Under the pieces are notes generated by a model that saw nothing but the letters and a program-made list of their open reading frames with translations, did no database searches and had not been told where the DNA came from. A DNA stretch of 64,000 nt from Bacillota bacterium (GTDB lineage: Bacteria > Bacillota_I > Bacilli_A > Izemoplasmatales > Hujiaoplasmataceae). This document shows positions 21,718 through 30,619 of this stretch, piece by piece (position 1 is the first letter of the stretch; each line of letters begins with the position of its first letter). The stretch is taken from NCBI GenBank assembly GCA_018816905.1, contig JAHIVB010000012.1, positions 1 through 64,000 of the forward strand, given 5' to 3'. A program made the position numbers and the translations under genes.

Positions 21718-24189
21718 CTAGAGCCATCTTTTTCTAGTCACGAAGAATACAGCAAGACCTAGAGCTGATATTCCGATGATACTAGCATTTCTAGCTGCAC
21801 AACCTGTTGCAGGTTCTGTAACGATGATTGTGAAATCAGCTGTACTTTCATTGCCCCAAGTATCAAATACTGTTAAGGTAACAATGTGTTCTCCAACTTC
21901 ATTCATGTCCACAGTTCCATCGCCAGGTTTTACATAAATACGGTCAGTAACGTTTCCGTCTCTGTCATCCATTGCTCTCATGTCAGGCCATAATGCTGAA
22001 TCCCAGCCTTCGCCTGCAACGATTGTAACTTCTTGATCAGAAATGAAAGTGATTACTGGTGCTGTAATGTCAAGATTGACTTCGATTGTTGCGTCTTGCA
22101 ACTCGATGCCTTCTTTACCATTATTGTAAGTTAATTCATAAGTTGAAGCATTTAACAAATCAGCTGCTAGAACCAAAACCAATTCAGTGATTGCATCATC
22201 TTCCATGTTGTAGTCAACAGAAGTGAAAGGATCAGTCATAGCAACGCCATCTTTTGTCAATGAGAAGAATTCAGAAATATCGATAGCTACGCGTGGATAA
22301 TCAGTTTTTTCATAAGTTACATAATCCCAAATAGCGTCGCCTTTTTCATAATTCATCAACTCATCTACGAAATCTGCACGAACTTGTGTGTAAGAATAAG
22401 AATCTGGGGTAGATCCTGCGACTCCGGCATAAATAACCATGACATCGCCTGCTACCATTCCATCAAAGTAAGAAGTTGTTCCATCTGTTTGGAATTGAAT
22501 ATTGTCATTTCCTGAATATTTTGTATCGCCATCATGAACGATAATTCCAGGGTTGTTTACAATTTCGGTTGGAGAAACTGTCAATAATTGAGCAATACCA
22601 GGCATTCCGTCCGGTGTTTTGAATGCTTCAATCATTGGTAGAGGTTCTCCCCATCCAGCTGCATTTTCATCCCAGCCCCAGTTATGAATACCAGTTGTTT
22701 CAGTATATTCTCCTGAAGTGTTCATGTAAAGAACTAGAACATTGGCTTTCGTAGGATCAGCAACGAAATAAGTTTGTAATCCGCCTTGGAAGTAATAAAC
22801 ATCGATTTGATCAGTTGTTCCGTTTTTGATTGAAGTTACGTCAAATACGATATGTTGTCCATCAGGAGTTTCTCTAGATGCCCAACGGTCATCAGTAGTA
22901 ATGTCTGCTGCAAGAGGAATTAAACCAATGGTATCGTCTGCGTTATCATCAACATTAACAACCAAAACAGCTCCAAATTCGTCAACGCCTGCTTTTTCAA
23001 CAGGAGCTTGAGTTCCGTCTGTACCGGTTCCCCAAGTCCAAAGGCCAACTGAACTATAGTCGCCATCCCACTTTTGGTAATGGAATACTACGCGTCCGGC
23101 TACGTTTGCAGGTACTGCTTCTTCAACATATGCTGTATAGACAGTGTCATCCTGAACGATTGGATTAGCTTTTTGAACATATTCATATCCTACTACTTCA
23201 TATTCTTGATATTCAGTAATGATAGGCGTTCCAGCTTCGTCATAGAAAGCTGTTGCTGTATCAGCAGAGAATTTAACAAGAATTGTATTTGGTTTGGAAG
23301 CATAAGTTCCAGTAAGTGTGTAAGCTGTGTTGTCGTAAGGAATGAATTTGAATGCGAATGAAGAATCCGCAAACAATGTGACTTTGTCAAATCCTTTGAA
23401 TACGTCGCCGGCAACATAAAGTCCAGTAACGTCTCCGCCGCCTAATCCATCAGCAACGTCAGATACGTCGCCAGTTTTCTTAGTTGCGTCATTTCCTGCA
23501 TAAACGATTAGGTTCGCATCTGCTTCATCGTCTCCGACTAAAGCTTGAACCATACCAACTTTACCGATTTTACCTTCTGGAGTTAAGAATTCTCCGGTAA
23601 AAACTTGTGTTGGAGTTCCCCAAGTGCCCCATGTGCCTAGAGCTGCGTCGTTATACCAACCGCCCCATGCATGTAAGCCAAGGTTTTCTTCGTATTCTTC
23701 AGTAGCTGTAAAATATACAACAAATACGTTTGCATAATCTGCGCTAGCTACGAATGCTTTGTCAGATCCGCTGAAGAAGTAAACATGCATTGTTGCGCCA
23801 CCAGCTGCTTCGGTAACATCAAATAGAATGTCAACTCTTCCGTCTCCGGCTTCATTCAACATCGTATCCTTGTTATTCCATCTTGCATCGTTATCGAATT
23901 CAGCCGCAATTGGAATACATCCCATTTCAGTTGCATCAGCACCGATTAATACATCGAAGTAAACTCCGAATTCATCTGTACCCGTTACGTCGACTCCGTT
24001 GGATGTACCATCAGTACCTGTTCCCCAAGCCCAAAGTCCAACATTGTCATAATTGCCATCCCATTTTTGGTAATGGAATACCACTTTGCCGGCTGCTTCT
24101 GCGCTTACAGTTTGATTAGAAACTGCAGGAGCAACGAAGCCTAACAAAGCGATTACTGCAAAGAACAGTAACAATAAACTTTTTTTCAT
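21718..24189 (-). CDS. Surface starch-binding protein with repeated CBM41-type modules
   Basis: Non-catalytic secreted protein of 823 residues. A signal peptide covers about 1-30. Two near-identical CBM41-type modules start at 34 and 365 (VVFHYQKWDG, then VGLWxWGTGTDG). Each is followed by a related module (153-262 and 483-590) containing LHAWGGW or IHNWGWD, so the unit is duplicated as a pair. An Ig/DUF5011-like domain (708-792) and a C-terminal membrane helix (803-818) with RKRW follow. There is no GH13 domain and no LPXTG. AGGAGG precedes the ATG. As first gene of the mal operon it probably tethers alpha-glucan at the cell surface. Confidence 0.85.
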   Translation of the reverse strand: MKKSLLLLFFAVIALLGFVAPAVSNQTVSAEAAGKVVFHYQKWDGNYDNVGLWAWGTGTDGTSNGVDVTGTDEFGVYFDVLIGADATEMGCIPIAAEFDNDARWNNKDTMLNEAGDGRVDILFDVTEAAGGATMHVYFFSGSDKAFVASADYANVFVVYFTATEEYEENLGLHAWGGWYNDAALGTWGTWGTPTQVFTGEFLTPEGKIGKVGMVQALVGDDEADANLIVYAGNDATKKTGDVSDVADGLGGGDVTGLYVAGDVFKGFDKVTLFADSSFAFKFIPYDNTAYTLTGTYASKPNTILVKFSADTATAFYDEAGTPIITEYQEYEVVGYEYVQKANPIVQDDTVYTAYVEEAVPANVAGRVVFHYQKWDGDYSSVGLWTWGTGTDGTQAPVEKAGVDEFGAVLVVNVDDNADDTIGLIPLAADITTDDRWASRETPDGQHIVFDVTSIKNGTTDQIDVYYFQGGLQTYFVADPTKANVLVLYMNTSGEYTETTGIHNWGWDENAAGWGEPLPMIEAFKTPDGMPGIAQLLTVSPTEIVNNPGIIVHDGDTKYSGNDNIQFQTDGTTSYFDGMVAGDVMVIYAGVAGSTPDSYSYTQVRADFVDELMNYEKGDAIWDYVTYEKTDYPRVAIDISEFFSLTKDGVAMTDPFTSVDYNMEDDAITELVLVLAADLLNASTYELTYNNGKEGIELQDATIEVNLDITAPVITFISDQEVTIVAGEGWDSALWPDMRAMDDRDGNVTDRIYVKPGDGTVDMNEVGEHIVTLTVFDTWGNESTADFTIIVTEPATGCAARNASIIGISALGLAVFFVTRKRWL

Positions 24190-24251
24190 TTTTTCCTCCT
24201 ATGTTAATATGTTTCTACCTAAACTATATGTTTAGGCAGTATTTCACATCT

Positions 24252-24280
24252 ATTTTACCCCTGAGGTATCTATAATGCAA
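24252..24280 (-). promoter_or_regulatory. Promoter of the CBM41-malEFG operon
   Basis: On the minus strand TTGCAT (24275-24280) and TAAAAT (24252-24257) are separated by exactly 17 bases. The inverted repeat CCTAAAC/GTTTAGG lies downstream in the leader at about 24217-24237. Confidence 0.65.
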
Positions 24281-24315
24281 GCGTTTTACTAGTCATATAA
24301 AACGTAATCGGTTAC
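24276..24315. promoter_or_regulatory. LacI-family operator-like sites between mal operon and pullulanase
   Basis: Two sites with the central CG typical of LacI/MalR/CcpA operators lie in the divergent region. TGCAAGCGTTTTAC at 24276-24289 overlaps the -35 of the mal operon. GTAATCGGTTAC at 24304-24315 is a near-perfect palindrome of the GTAANCGNTTAC type. No regulator gene is in the window, so the binder is unknown. Confidence 0.5.
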
Positions 24316-24397
24316 ATACGTAACAATATGAAAAAGGTGTTTATTATGATAAAATATAATAGTAAATCAAATGATTTCAAATAAAGAGGGGAATATT

Positions 24398-27300
24398 ATG
24401 TTAAAAAAGACATTTATCGTTTTTGTTTTATTAATTACATCGGTCTTTATCATTAACTCAACAAAGACCTACGCGGCCGAAACTACGCCAGATACGTTGG
24501 TTTTACATTACTATAGATATGCTGCTGATTATGATGATGGATGGAATGCTTGGATATGGCCAGAAAATGGAAATGGCCTTTCACTTCCATTTGATTCAGA
24601 TGAATCCGGACTCATTTATGACGATTGGGGTGTAACCATCACAATTGACTTAACCGAAGCGGCTTTTGAAGATGTAACGCAAGTAGGAATCATTTTCAGA
24701 CAAAGCGAATGGATTAAAAAGGATGTAGATAAAGATCGATACATTCAAATTCCAGAAACAGTTGAAGGCGGTACAGTCAACGCTTATTTCGTTGAAGGTG
24801 ACGAACGAATCGGTTACTCTGTTGATGATCCGAACGGTCCAGATAAAACAGATAAGATCAAGAGTGCATATTTCACTTCATCAAATGAGATTCAGTTTGC
24901 CCTTACTTCTATCGTACCTACAGGAAATATCACTTTGAAAATTGATGATGTAGAAGTCTCGGTAACTAATATAACTTTAAGCGGTGTTTCGGGCGTTATG
25001 ACAATTCCGTCTAGCGTTGATTTAAGCAAGTCTTATGTTTTATATGTAGACTTCAGTGGAAACCTAAAAGATTATACCGTCACTTTTGATGGAATTTATG
25101 ATACAGTGGCTTTTGAGACTGCATACGCTTATGATGGCGACGATTTAGGTGCTATAGTCGAAGATAACGCCACAACATTTAGGCTATGGGCTCCAATTTC
25201 AAGCCAAGTTGTCTTGAATTTATATTCCTCTGGGACCCCTGCATCTTTAGTTTCAAAAGATTCTACCGCAACAGATACACCTACAGAGAGTATTCCGATG
25301 GTTAAAGATGTGAAAGGTACTTGGCTGTTAACTGTGGATGAAAATCTACACGGAACTTATTATACCTTTAGTGTAACAAACGGAATATTCACAAACGAAG
25401 TCGTAGATCCTTACGCGAAGAGTACTGGTGTTAACGGTGTTAGAGGAATGATCGTTGATTTCTCTCAAACAAATCCAGAAGGATTCACTTATGATACTCG
25501 TCCAGATACAATTACAAATTATACTGATTCTGTGATATATGAACTTCATGTTAGAGACCTGACAAGTCACTCAAGTTGGGTTGTGGACAACCAATACGAA
25601 GCCTACAGAGGCAAATTTATGGGATTCACAGTTAATGGAACTACTTACGAAGGAGTCACAACAGGTATTGACCATATCATAGAACTTGGAGTTACACATG
25701 TACAACTGCTTCCCTTCTTCGATTATGGAAGTGCTGTTGACGAATCTGGTTCAGATTCACAGTTCAACTGGGGTTACATGCCTCTAAACTTCAACGCTTT
25801 GGAAGGGTATTATTCAACAAATCCTTATGACGGAAGCGTTAGAATCAACGAATTTAAACAATTAATGCAAACGATGAACGAAAATGATTTGAGAGTTGTC
25901 ATGGATGTGGTGTATAACCATACAGGGCAAAGCGGAGATTCTAACTTTAATTTAATACTACCTGGTTACTACTTTAGAATGAATGCTGACGGTACCTTCT
26001 CAAATGGTTCAGGAACCGGAAACGAAACGGCATCAGAACGATACATGATGCAAAAATTTATGGTGGATTCTGTTTCGTTCTGGGCTGAAGAATATAATAT
26101 CTCCGGATTCCGTTTCGATTTAATGGCATTGCACGACACAGAAACAATGAATATGATTGTTGATGCTCTTCATGAAATAGATTCTACGATTCTTGTCTAC
26201 GGTGAACCTTGGACAGGAGGTACTTCTCCTCTAGATTCGAATATATCTGCTAACAAGGTCAACCTTGAAGACATGCCTGGAGTAGCCGCTTTTAATGATG
26301 AAATCAGAAATGGAGTCAAAGGATCTGTTTTCAACGCTTCCGAAGGTGGTTTTGTTCAAAACAATTTGACCGACACCGTTGTTAATCAAATGAAATACGG
26401 AATCGTTGGCGGCGTTGATTTTCCTGGAATTGACACTTCTTTATTATCTTATCAAAGAGCGTGGGGTGTTGATCCTTCTCATGTAATCAATTACGCTACA
26501 GCTCACGATAATAATACCCTTTATGACAAGTTAATGCTCTCTACTTCATTCAATCAAAGAGAATTTATACCAGCAATGCAAAAACAAGCTAATGCAATCG
26601 TATTGCTTGCAGAAGGAATTCCATTCATTCATGCTGGAGCTGAATTCTTAAGATCGAAACCTTGCTCTATTGGCACAGGCACGTGTGATTCAAATAATAG
26701 GTACGATCACAACTCTTATCAATCTCCTGATACAACGAATCAGCTACGTTGGGATTTAAAAGCTCAAGAAACAAATATGGAAGTGTTCGAGTACTACAAA
26801 GACATTATCGCGTTAAGGCTTGACCACCCAGCTTTCAGATTATCAACAGCTGAAGAAGTACTTAACTGTCTTGACTTCTATGACACAGGAAACCCAACAA
26901 TAATAGCATACACACTTTCAAGTTACGCAAACAATGACTCTTGGGACAAAATTCTTGTAATCCATAACACTGGAGATTTCGCATCTGTATCACTTCCTGA
27001 TGGCGAGTGGAACTTAGTAGCGAACGGCAGTGGAACAACAGGAGAAGTCATTAAAACCTATGCAGATGGAAAAACCGCAATAGCCCTTGAAAACGAAACA
27101 TTGGTTTTATATCAAGGAATCGTTCATGAAACTGCATCAGTCTTAGCTGTAGACGGCGGAACATATACTACATCCATAGGTGTTTATTATGCATTTAGCG
27201 ACGGAAGTGCAACGCTGAATGGATCTCCCTACCTTTCTGGTACTATTATTGATAAAGCCGGAGATTATACATTGATATACACCGATGCTAATAGTGATAT

Positions 27301-27451
27301 AACTGAAATTCACTTTGTAATAGAATCCTCATTCACATTCCCTGTTTGGCTAATTATTACTTTATCTGTCACGGTCGTGGCTGGAGCTACGGGGGTATTC
27401 TTTAGAAAACCATTAATATCCTTTGTAAGAAGAGTAATACTGAAGAAATAA
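24398..27451 (+). CDS. pulA: Membrane-anchored pullulanase, type I
   Basis: Debranching enzyme cleaving alpha-1,6 links in pullulan and starch, 1017 residues. A signal peptide covers about 1-27. A CBM41 domain (about 30-140) and a CBM48 domain (about 241-336) precede the GH13_14 catalytic barrel. The pullulanase motif is FNWGYMP near 456, a variant of the usual YNWGYDP. The catalytic triad is D574 (GFRFDLMA), E603 (VYGEPW) and D704 (TAHDN). The C-terminus has an Ig-like stretch and a membrane helix with a basic tail (FVRRVILKK). GAGGGG six bases before the ATG fixes this start. It is divergent from the CBM41-malEFG operon. Confidence 0.93.
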   Translation: MLKKTFIVFVLLITSVFIINSTKTYAAETTPDTLVLHYYRYAADYDDGWNAWIWPENGNGLSLPFDSDESGLIYDDWGVTITIDLTEAAFEDVTQVGIIFRQSEWIKKDVDKDRYIQIPETVEGGTVNAYFVEGDERIGYSVDDPNGPDKTDKIKSAYFTSSNEIQFALTSIVPTGNITLKIDDVEVSVTNITLSGVSGVMTIPSSVDLSKSYVLYVDFSGNLKDYTVTFDGIYDTVAFETAYAYDGDDLGAIVEDNATTFRLWAPISSQVVLNLYSSGTPASLVSKDSTATDTPTESIPMVKDVKGTWLLTVDENLHGTYYTFSVTNGIFTNEVVDPYAKSTGVNGVRGMIVDFSQTNPEGFTYDTRPDTITNYTDSVIYELHVRDLTSHSSWVVDNQYEAYRGKFMGFTVNGTTYEGVTTGIDHIIELGVTHVQLLPFFDYGSAVDESGSDSQFNWGYMPLNFNALEGYYSTNPYDGSVRINEFKQLMQTMNENDLRVVMDVVYNHTGQSGDSNFNLILPGYYFRMNADGTFSNGSGTGNETASERYMMQKFMVDSVSFWAEEYNISGFRFDLMALHDTETMNMIVDALHEIDSTILVYGEPWTGGTSPLDSNISANKVNLEDMPGVAAFNDEIRNGVKGSVFNASEGGFVQNNLTDTVVNQMKYGIVGGVDFPGIDTSLLSYQRAWGVDPSHVINYATAHDNNTLYDKLMLSTSFNQREFIPAMQKQANAIVLLAEGIPFIHAGAEFLRSKPCSIGTGTCDSNNRYDHNSYQSPDTTNQLRWDLKAQETNMEVFEYYKDIIALRLDHPAFRLSTAEEVLNCLDFYDTGNPTIIAYTLSSYANNDSWDKILVIHNTGDFASVSLPDGEWNLVANGSGTTGEVIKTYADGKTAIALENETLVLYQGIVHETASVLAVDGGTYTTSIGVYYAFSDGSATLNGSPYLSGTIIDKAGDYTLIYTDANSDITEIHFVIESSFTFPVWLIITLSVTVVAGATGVFFRKPLISFVRRVILKK

Positions 27452-27458
27452 CTTATAA

Positions 27459-27493
27459 TAAAAGGGCGGATTCGATTGAATCTGCCCTTTTTA
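27459..27493. terminator. Bidirectional terminator, pullulanase / DUF1189 operon
   Basis: A long stem, AAAAGGGC-GATTC/GAATC-GCCCTTTT with one mismatch, lies between two convergent genes and has A/T runs on both sides. Confidence 0.88.
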
Positions 27494-27496
27494 TAT

Positions 27497-28339
27497 TTAT
27501 AGCCCTTTTGTCGAGATATCTTTTATTTTTGCCCCTTTGAATATGGAGGCCAGTGCAATCAGTGGAGTCATAAATTGAAATATTACTACAGAGAATGCGT
27601 TGATTTCAATTAATTCAAGTATTCCGATTATAAATCCGACCATACTTGGAATAGTCATGGAAGCAATGACTATTCTCACATTGTCTTTAAAAGTCGTAAC
27701 ACGCTGGAATTTCACACGAACAAAGATGAATATCGCGCTGACAACTAAAACCAGCAATATGTTAAGTCCAAATGTAATTGCAGTATATAGCAAGACGCTT
27801 CGCAATATTGCAAAATTGCTGAAAGCCTCATCAATCATATTGCTGAAAATCTCAACAGCCTCAGATTGGGTTAATTGCTTTAATTCTGAAAACCTTACTG
27901 TCGTATGAATATTGTTATACCCAATCGCAAAGACTTCACTTGCAGCGTCATCATAATAGACAATTTGATCAGGTTCGAAAGCCAACGTTCTATCTGTAAT
28001 TGTATATTCAAGACCGGTTGAGAATACGATGAATAAAACTTCTTGATTTACATTTGTTGTTTCAAAATAGGATACTGATTCATTTTCATAATACATACCA
28101 TATCTACTTATTTCGATATCTGAAGGCAATTGGTTCGGCAACCAATCTGGTGCGCTTTGTTGAATCCCGGCAGTAAAATTATATAAATCCCAACCACCAC
28201 TTCGAAATATTTGAAGATTTAAAGGAAAAGAAACTAGAAGCATTAAGAAAATGAAATAAATGACTATTTTTCCTCTTGAAGAATCCTTTGCATCAAAGAT
28301 TCCTTTTGGGGTAAAACTTCTGACGAATAATTTAAGCAT
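27497..28339 (-). CDS. DUF1189 family membrane protein (MalA-like)
   Basis: Protein of 280 residues. It has one hydrophobic segment near the N-terminus (YFIFLMLLVSFPLNL), a hydrophilic middle of about 130 residues that would lie outside, and three to four C-terminal membrane helices. This is the DUF1189 architecture; in streptococci a member called MalA is encoded with maltodextrin genes. Molecular function is unknown. The ATG at 28339 overlaps the end of the amylase gene by eight bases (ATGCTTAA) and AGAGG lies about six bases upstream, so it is coupled to that gene. Confidence 0.75.
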   Translation of the reverse strand: MLKLFVRSFTPKGIFDAKDSSRGKIVIYFIFLMLLVSFPLNLQIFRSGGWDLYNFTAGIQQSAPDWLPNQLPSDIEISRYGMYYENESVSYFETTNVNQEVLFIVFSTGLEYTITDRTLAFEPDQIVYYDDAASEVFAIGYNNIHTTVRFSELKQLTQSEAVEIFSNMIDEAFSNFAILRSVLLYTAITFGLNILLVLVVSAIFIFVRVKFQRVTTFKDNVRIVIASMTIPSMVGFIIGILELIEINAFSVVIFQFMTPLIALASIFKGAKIKDISTKGL

Positions 28340-29933
28340 CTGCATCCTCTCCGGAAATATCAATCACAACTGTTCCTCTCGCGGGGATTAACTGAACATC
28401 GGTTAAATCGGTTAATCCGCTTGCATAAAGGACGGTCCCTGTATATTCTACCATTGCAATATCTGAATTTGAAAAATTATGTAATACCAGTACTTTTTGA
28501 TAATTTTCCAAATACTGATATTCTCTATAATATCCTTGTAATGACGGAGTATTGTTTTCGTATGCTTCAAAAGAGTTACCGTATTTTAAAGCTATATTAT
28601 TGTTTCTAAGGATGGACATATCTTCATACACTGTCAGCAATGAGTTTGAATCATTCAACTGTTCGGTGATGGTATATACATTCAAATTCATATCGTTTAA
28701 ATTTGATAACGCAATATTCGCACTTTCTACCCAATCAGTCGTATAATCATCTCCCCACAATAAAGGCAATCTTCTGGTTTCGTCCCATATATCAGGTCCG
28801 CTGGCTTTGTATCCGTACATTCCTATTTCTTCTCCATAGTAAATAATAGGGTTCCCTGGAAGTGTCAACAACATTTCGGCCGATAATTTCAAGGTATCTT
28901 GATTTCCTAGAACCGTTGAAGCTAGCCTGTTCATATCATGATTGACAATGAACGGTGTGCTTATAAAGTCCTCATTAATGCTTCTGTAATAGTTATAGTA
29001 ACTTACTAAATTTGATACATAGGTTCTATTAATAGTGCTTTGAACCGATGATCTAATCTTGGCTGCTACAGGAAAATCCAAAGGTGAATCAAGTCCTGCA
29101 AAATAATCTCCGACAATTTGATATAAATCTTCAATGTAGATTTCTCCAATCAAATAGAAATTATCAGTATATTCATCGATATCTTGTTTATAATGTTTCA
29201 AATAAACGACATTATCCAAGTAATTGTTATCCATCAGTAAATACTCATTATCACCAAAATAATGATGTGCGGCATCCAAACGGAACCCGCTTACTCCTTT
29301 GTCAATCCAAAACTTCGATATGTTCAAAATTTCTTCTTTAACAGCATCACTATACATATTTAAATCCGGCATCGTATTAGAAAAATAACCACAATATTTC
29401 ATATCATCTATCGTATGCCAGATATTTTGACCCCAACTTCCCAAAACAGAAGATGTGTTTGATGATTTGTCTATGAATACATAGTAATCTTGATATTTCT
29501 CATCTCCATCCAACGCGGCCAAGAACCACGGATGTTGATTGGATGTGTGGTTAAATACCATATCCATCATGATTTTAATACCCATTGAACTAGCGGTTGA
29601 AATTAAGTTGTCAAAATCTTCCATTGTTCCATAATCTGAATTGACATCATAATAATCAGTGACATCATATCCATGATAAGATGGCGACGGGTTGATAGGC
29701 ATCAACCAAAGTCCTGTTATACCAATTGTTTGAAAATAACTTAATTTATCTGTAATTCCATTGAAATCTCCAATACCGTCTCCATCACTATCCGCAAAAC
29801 TACGAACAAATACTTCATAGTAGGTATCGTTTTTTGGGTTTGCCTCCTCAACGGTTGGATCTTTTGGTGTGCAAGAAATGAAAGCAACGCCTATAGTTAA
29901 AACTGTAACAAAAAGTAATAATTTTTTAATCAC
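28332..29933 (-). CDS. Secreted GH13 alpha-amylase lipoprotein
   Basis: Extracellular alpha-glucan hydrolase of 533 residues. The signal peptide ends in the lipobox FISC, so it is predicted to be anchored on the outer face of the membrane. The barrel begins YYEVFVRSFADSDGDGIGD. Region I is DMVFNHTSNQH. The nucleophile Asp is in GFRLDAAHH, the acid Glu in LIGEIYIED, and the third Asp in VNHDMNR. A beta-sandwich ends the protein. I use the GTG at 29933 because GGAGGG lies eight to nine bases upstream. GTGATTAA overlaps the stop of the RDD gene. Whether products are maltose or longer dextrins cannot be told. Confidence 0.9.
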   Translation of the reverse strand: MIKKLLLFVTVLTIGVAFISCTPKDPTVEEANPKNDTYYEVFVRSFADSDGDGIGDFNGITDKLSYFQTIGITGLWLMPINPSPSYHGYDVTDYYDVNSDYGTMEDFDNLISTASSMGIKIMMDMVFNHTSNQHPWFLAALDGDEKYQDYYVFIDKSSNTSSVLGSWGQNIWHTIDDMKYCGYFSNTMPDLNMYSDAVKEEILNISKFWIDKGVSGFRLDAAHHYFGDNEYLLMDNNYLDNVVYLKHYKQDIDEYTDNFYLIGEIYIEDLYQIVGDYFAGLDSPLDFPVAAKIRSSVQSTINRTYVSNLVSYYNYYRSINEDFISTPFIVNHDMNRLASTVLGNQDTLKLSAEMLLTLPGNPIIYYGEEIGMYGYKASGPDIWDETRRLPLLWGDDYTTDWVESANIALSNLNDMNLNVYTITEQLNDSNSLLTVYEDMSILRNNNIALKYGNSFEAYENNTPSLQGYYREYQYLENYQKVLVLHNFSNSDIAMVEYTGTVLYASGLTDLTDVQLIPARGTVVIDISGEDADA

Positions 29934-30426
29934 GATGTGATCCCTCCAAATTTTTCTTAGCTGATTCTCCAGGCCCCAATACATACCCTTTTTCTTTATC
30001 AGATAAATACCTAGTCAAGCAAATAACTTTAGTTTTAAACAATAGATCATGAATTGCCCTTCCATCTTTTCTAGAATTAACCATGATTCCACAGATTAAC
30101 AGGTAGAGTCCGAAAGTAAAAACGAGCAACATTCCTTTGACAACTTCTCTAAATAAAACCAATATCAAAGGTGGGGTTTCAGAAGAAGAATTATATACAA
30201 CTTTCATTTTTTGTACTCTTTTTCCAAAACTTTGTCCTTTAGAAAAAAAATTAGGAACAATTAAAACACCAAAATAAGCAATAGAAGCCGATAAAATAAG
30301 CTTAAGTTGATCGCTTTCTAGATTAAACTGATTTACAAGCATAGTTAATAAAAAAAACAACAGAATGGCAAATGACATGTCTATTGAAAAAGATCTAATT
30401 CTTCTATCAAAGTCCACCATTATCAT
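29926..30426 (-). CDS. RDD family membrane protein
   Basis: Membrane protein of 166 residues with three to four hydrophobic segments. The RDD pattern appears as DFDRRIRSFSIDMSFA near the N-terminus, GQSFGKRVQKMKVV in the middle and KDGRAIHDLLFKT near the C-terminus. Family function is mostly unknown; some members are linked to ion transport. It leads an operon with the secreted amylase and DUF1189 protein, each pair overlapping by eight bases. AGGGAG lies four bases before the first ATG and ten before the next (30420), so either may be used. Confidence 0.8.
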   Translation of the reverse strand: MIMVDFDRRIRSFSIDMSFAILLFFLLTMLVNQFNLESDQLKLILSASIAYFGVLIVPNFFSKGQSFGKRVQKMKVVYNSSSETPPLILVLFREVVKGMLLVFTFGLYLLICGIMVNSRKDGRAIHDLLFKTKVICLTRYLSDKEKGYVLGPGESAKKNLEGSHRD

Positions 30427-30469
30427 ATCACTCCCTAAAAAAAAGACTCAAGCGTATCTTTACTTTCCT

Positions 30470-30475
30470 ATTATA
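30470..30475 (-). promoter_or_regulatory. Probable -10 of the RDD-amylase-DUF1189 operon
   Basis: TATAAT on the minus strand 44 bases before the RDD start, with only a weak -35 (TCTCTA) at 17 bases spacing. Confidence 0.35.
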
Positions 30476-30556
30476 CAATAAAAATTCGACGATAGAGAAA
30501 CAAATGTTCTAAGAATACATGTAAGCTATTCCACAAACGGGATTTAAATGTTTTCA

Positions 30557-30585
30557 TTGAAAACAATAGAAAAGCGTAGTACAAT
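30557..30585 (+). promoter_or_regulatory. Promoter of the second cytoplasmic GH13 gene
   Basis: TTGAAA (30557-30562) and TACAAT (30580-30585) are separated by exactly 17 bases. They lie 35 bases before the ATG at 30620. This rules out the upstream in-frame ATG at 30548, which lies before the promoter. Confidence 0.75.
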
Positions 30586-30619
30586 ATATACAACGCATTT
30601 AATAAGGGGTAGATTTATT

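Noticed and set aside
24276-24289. True CcpA cre site
   Set aside because: The centre matches, but the right half fails the cre consensus at two positions, so I only call it LacI-type.
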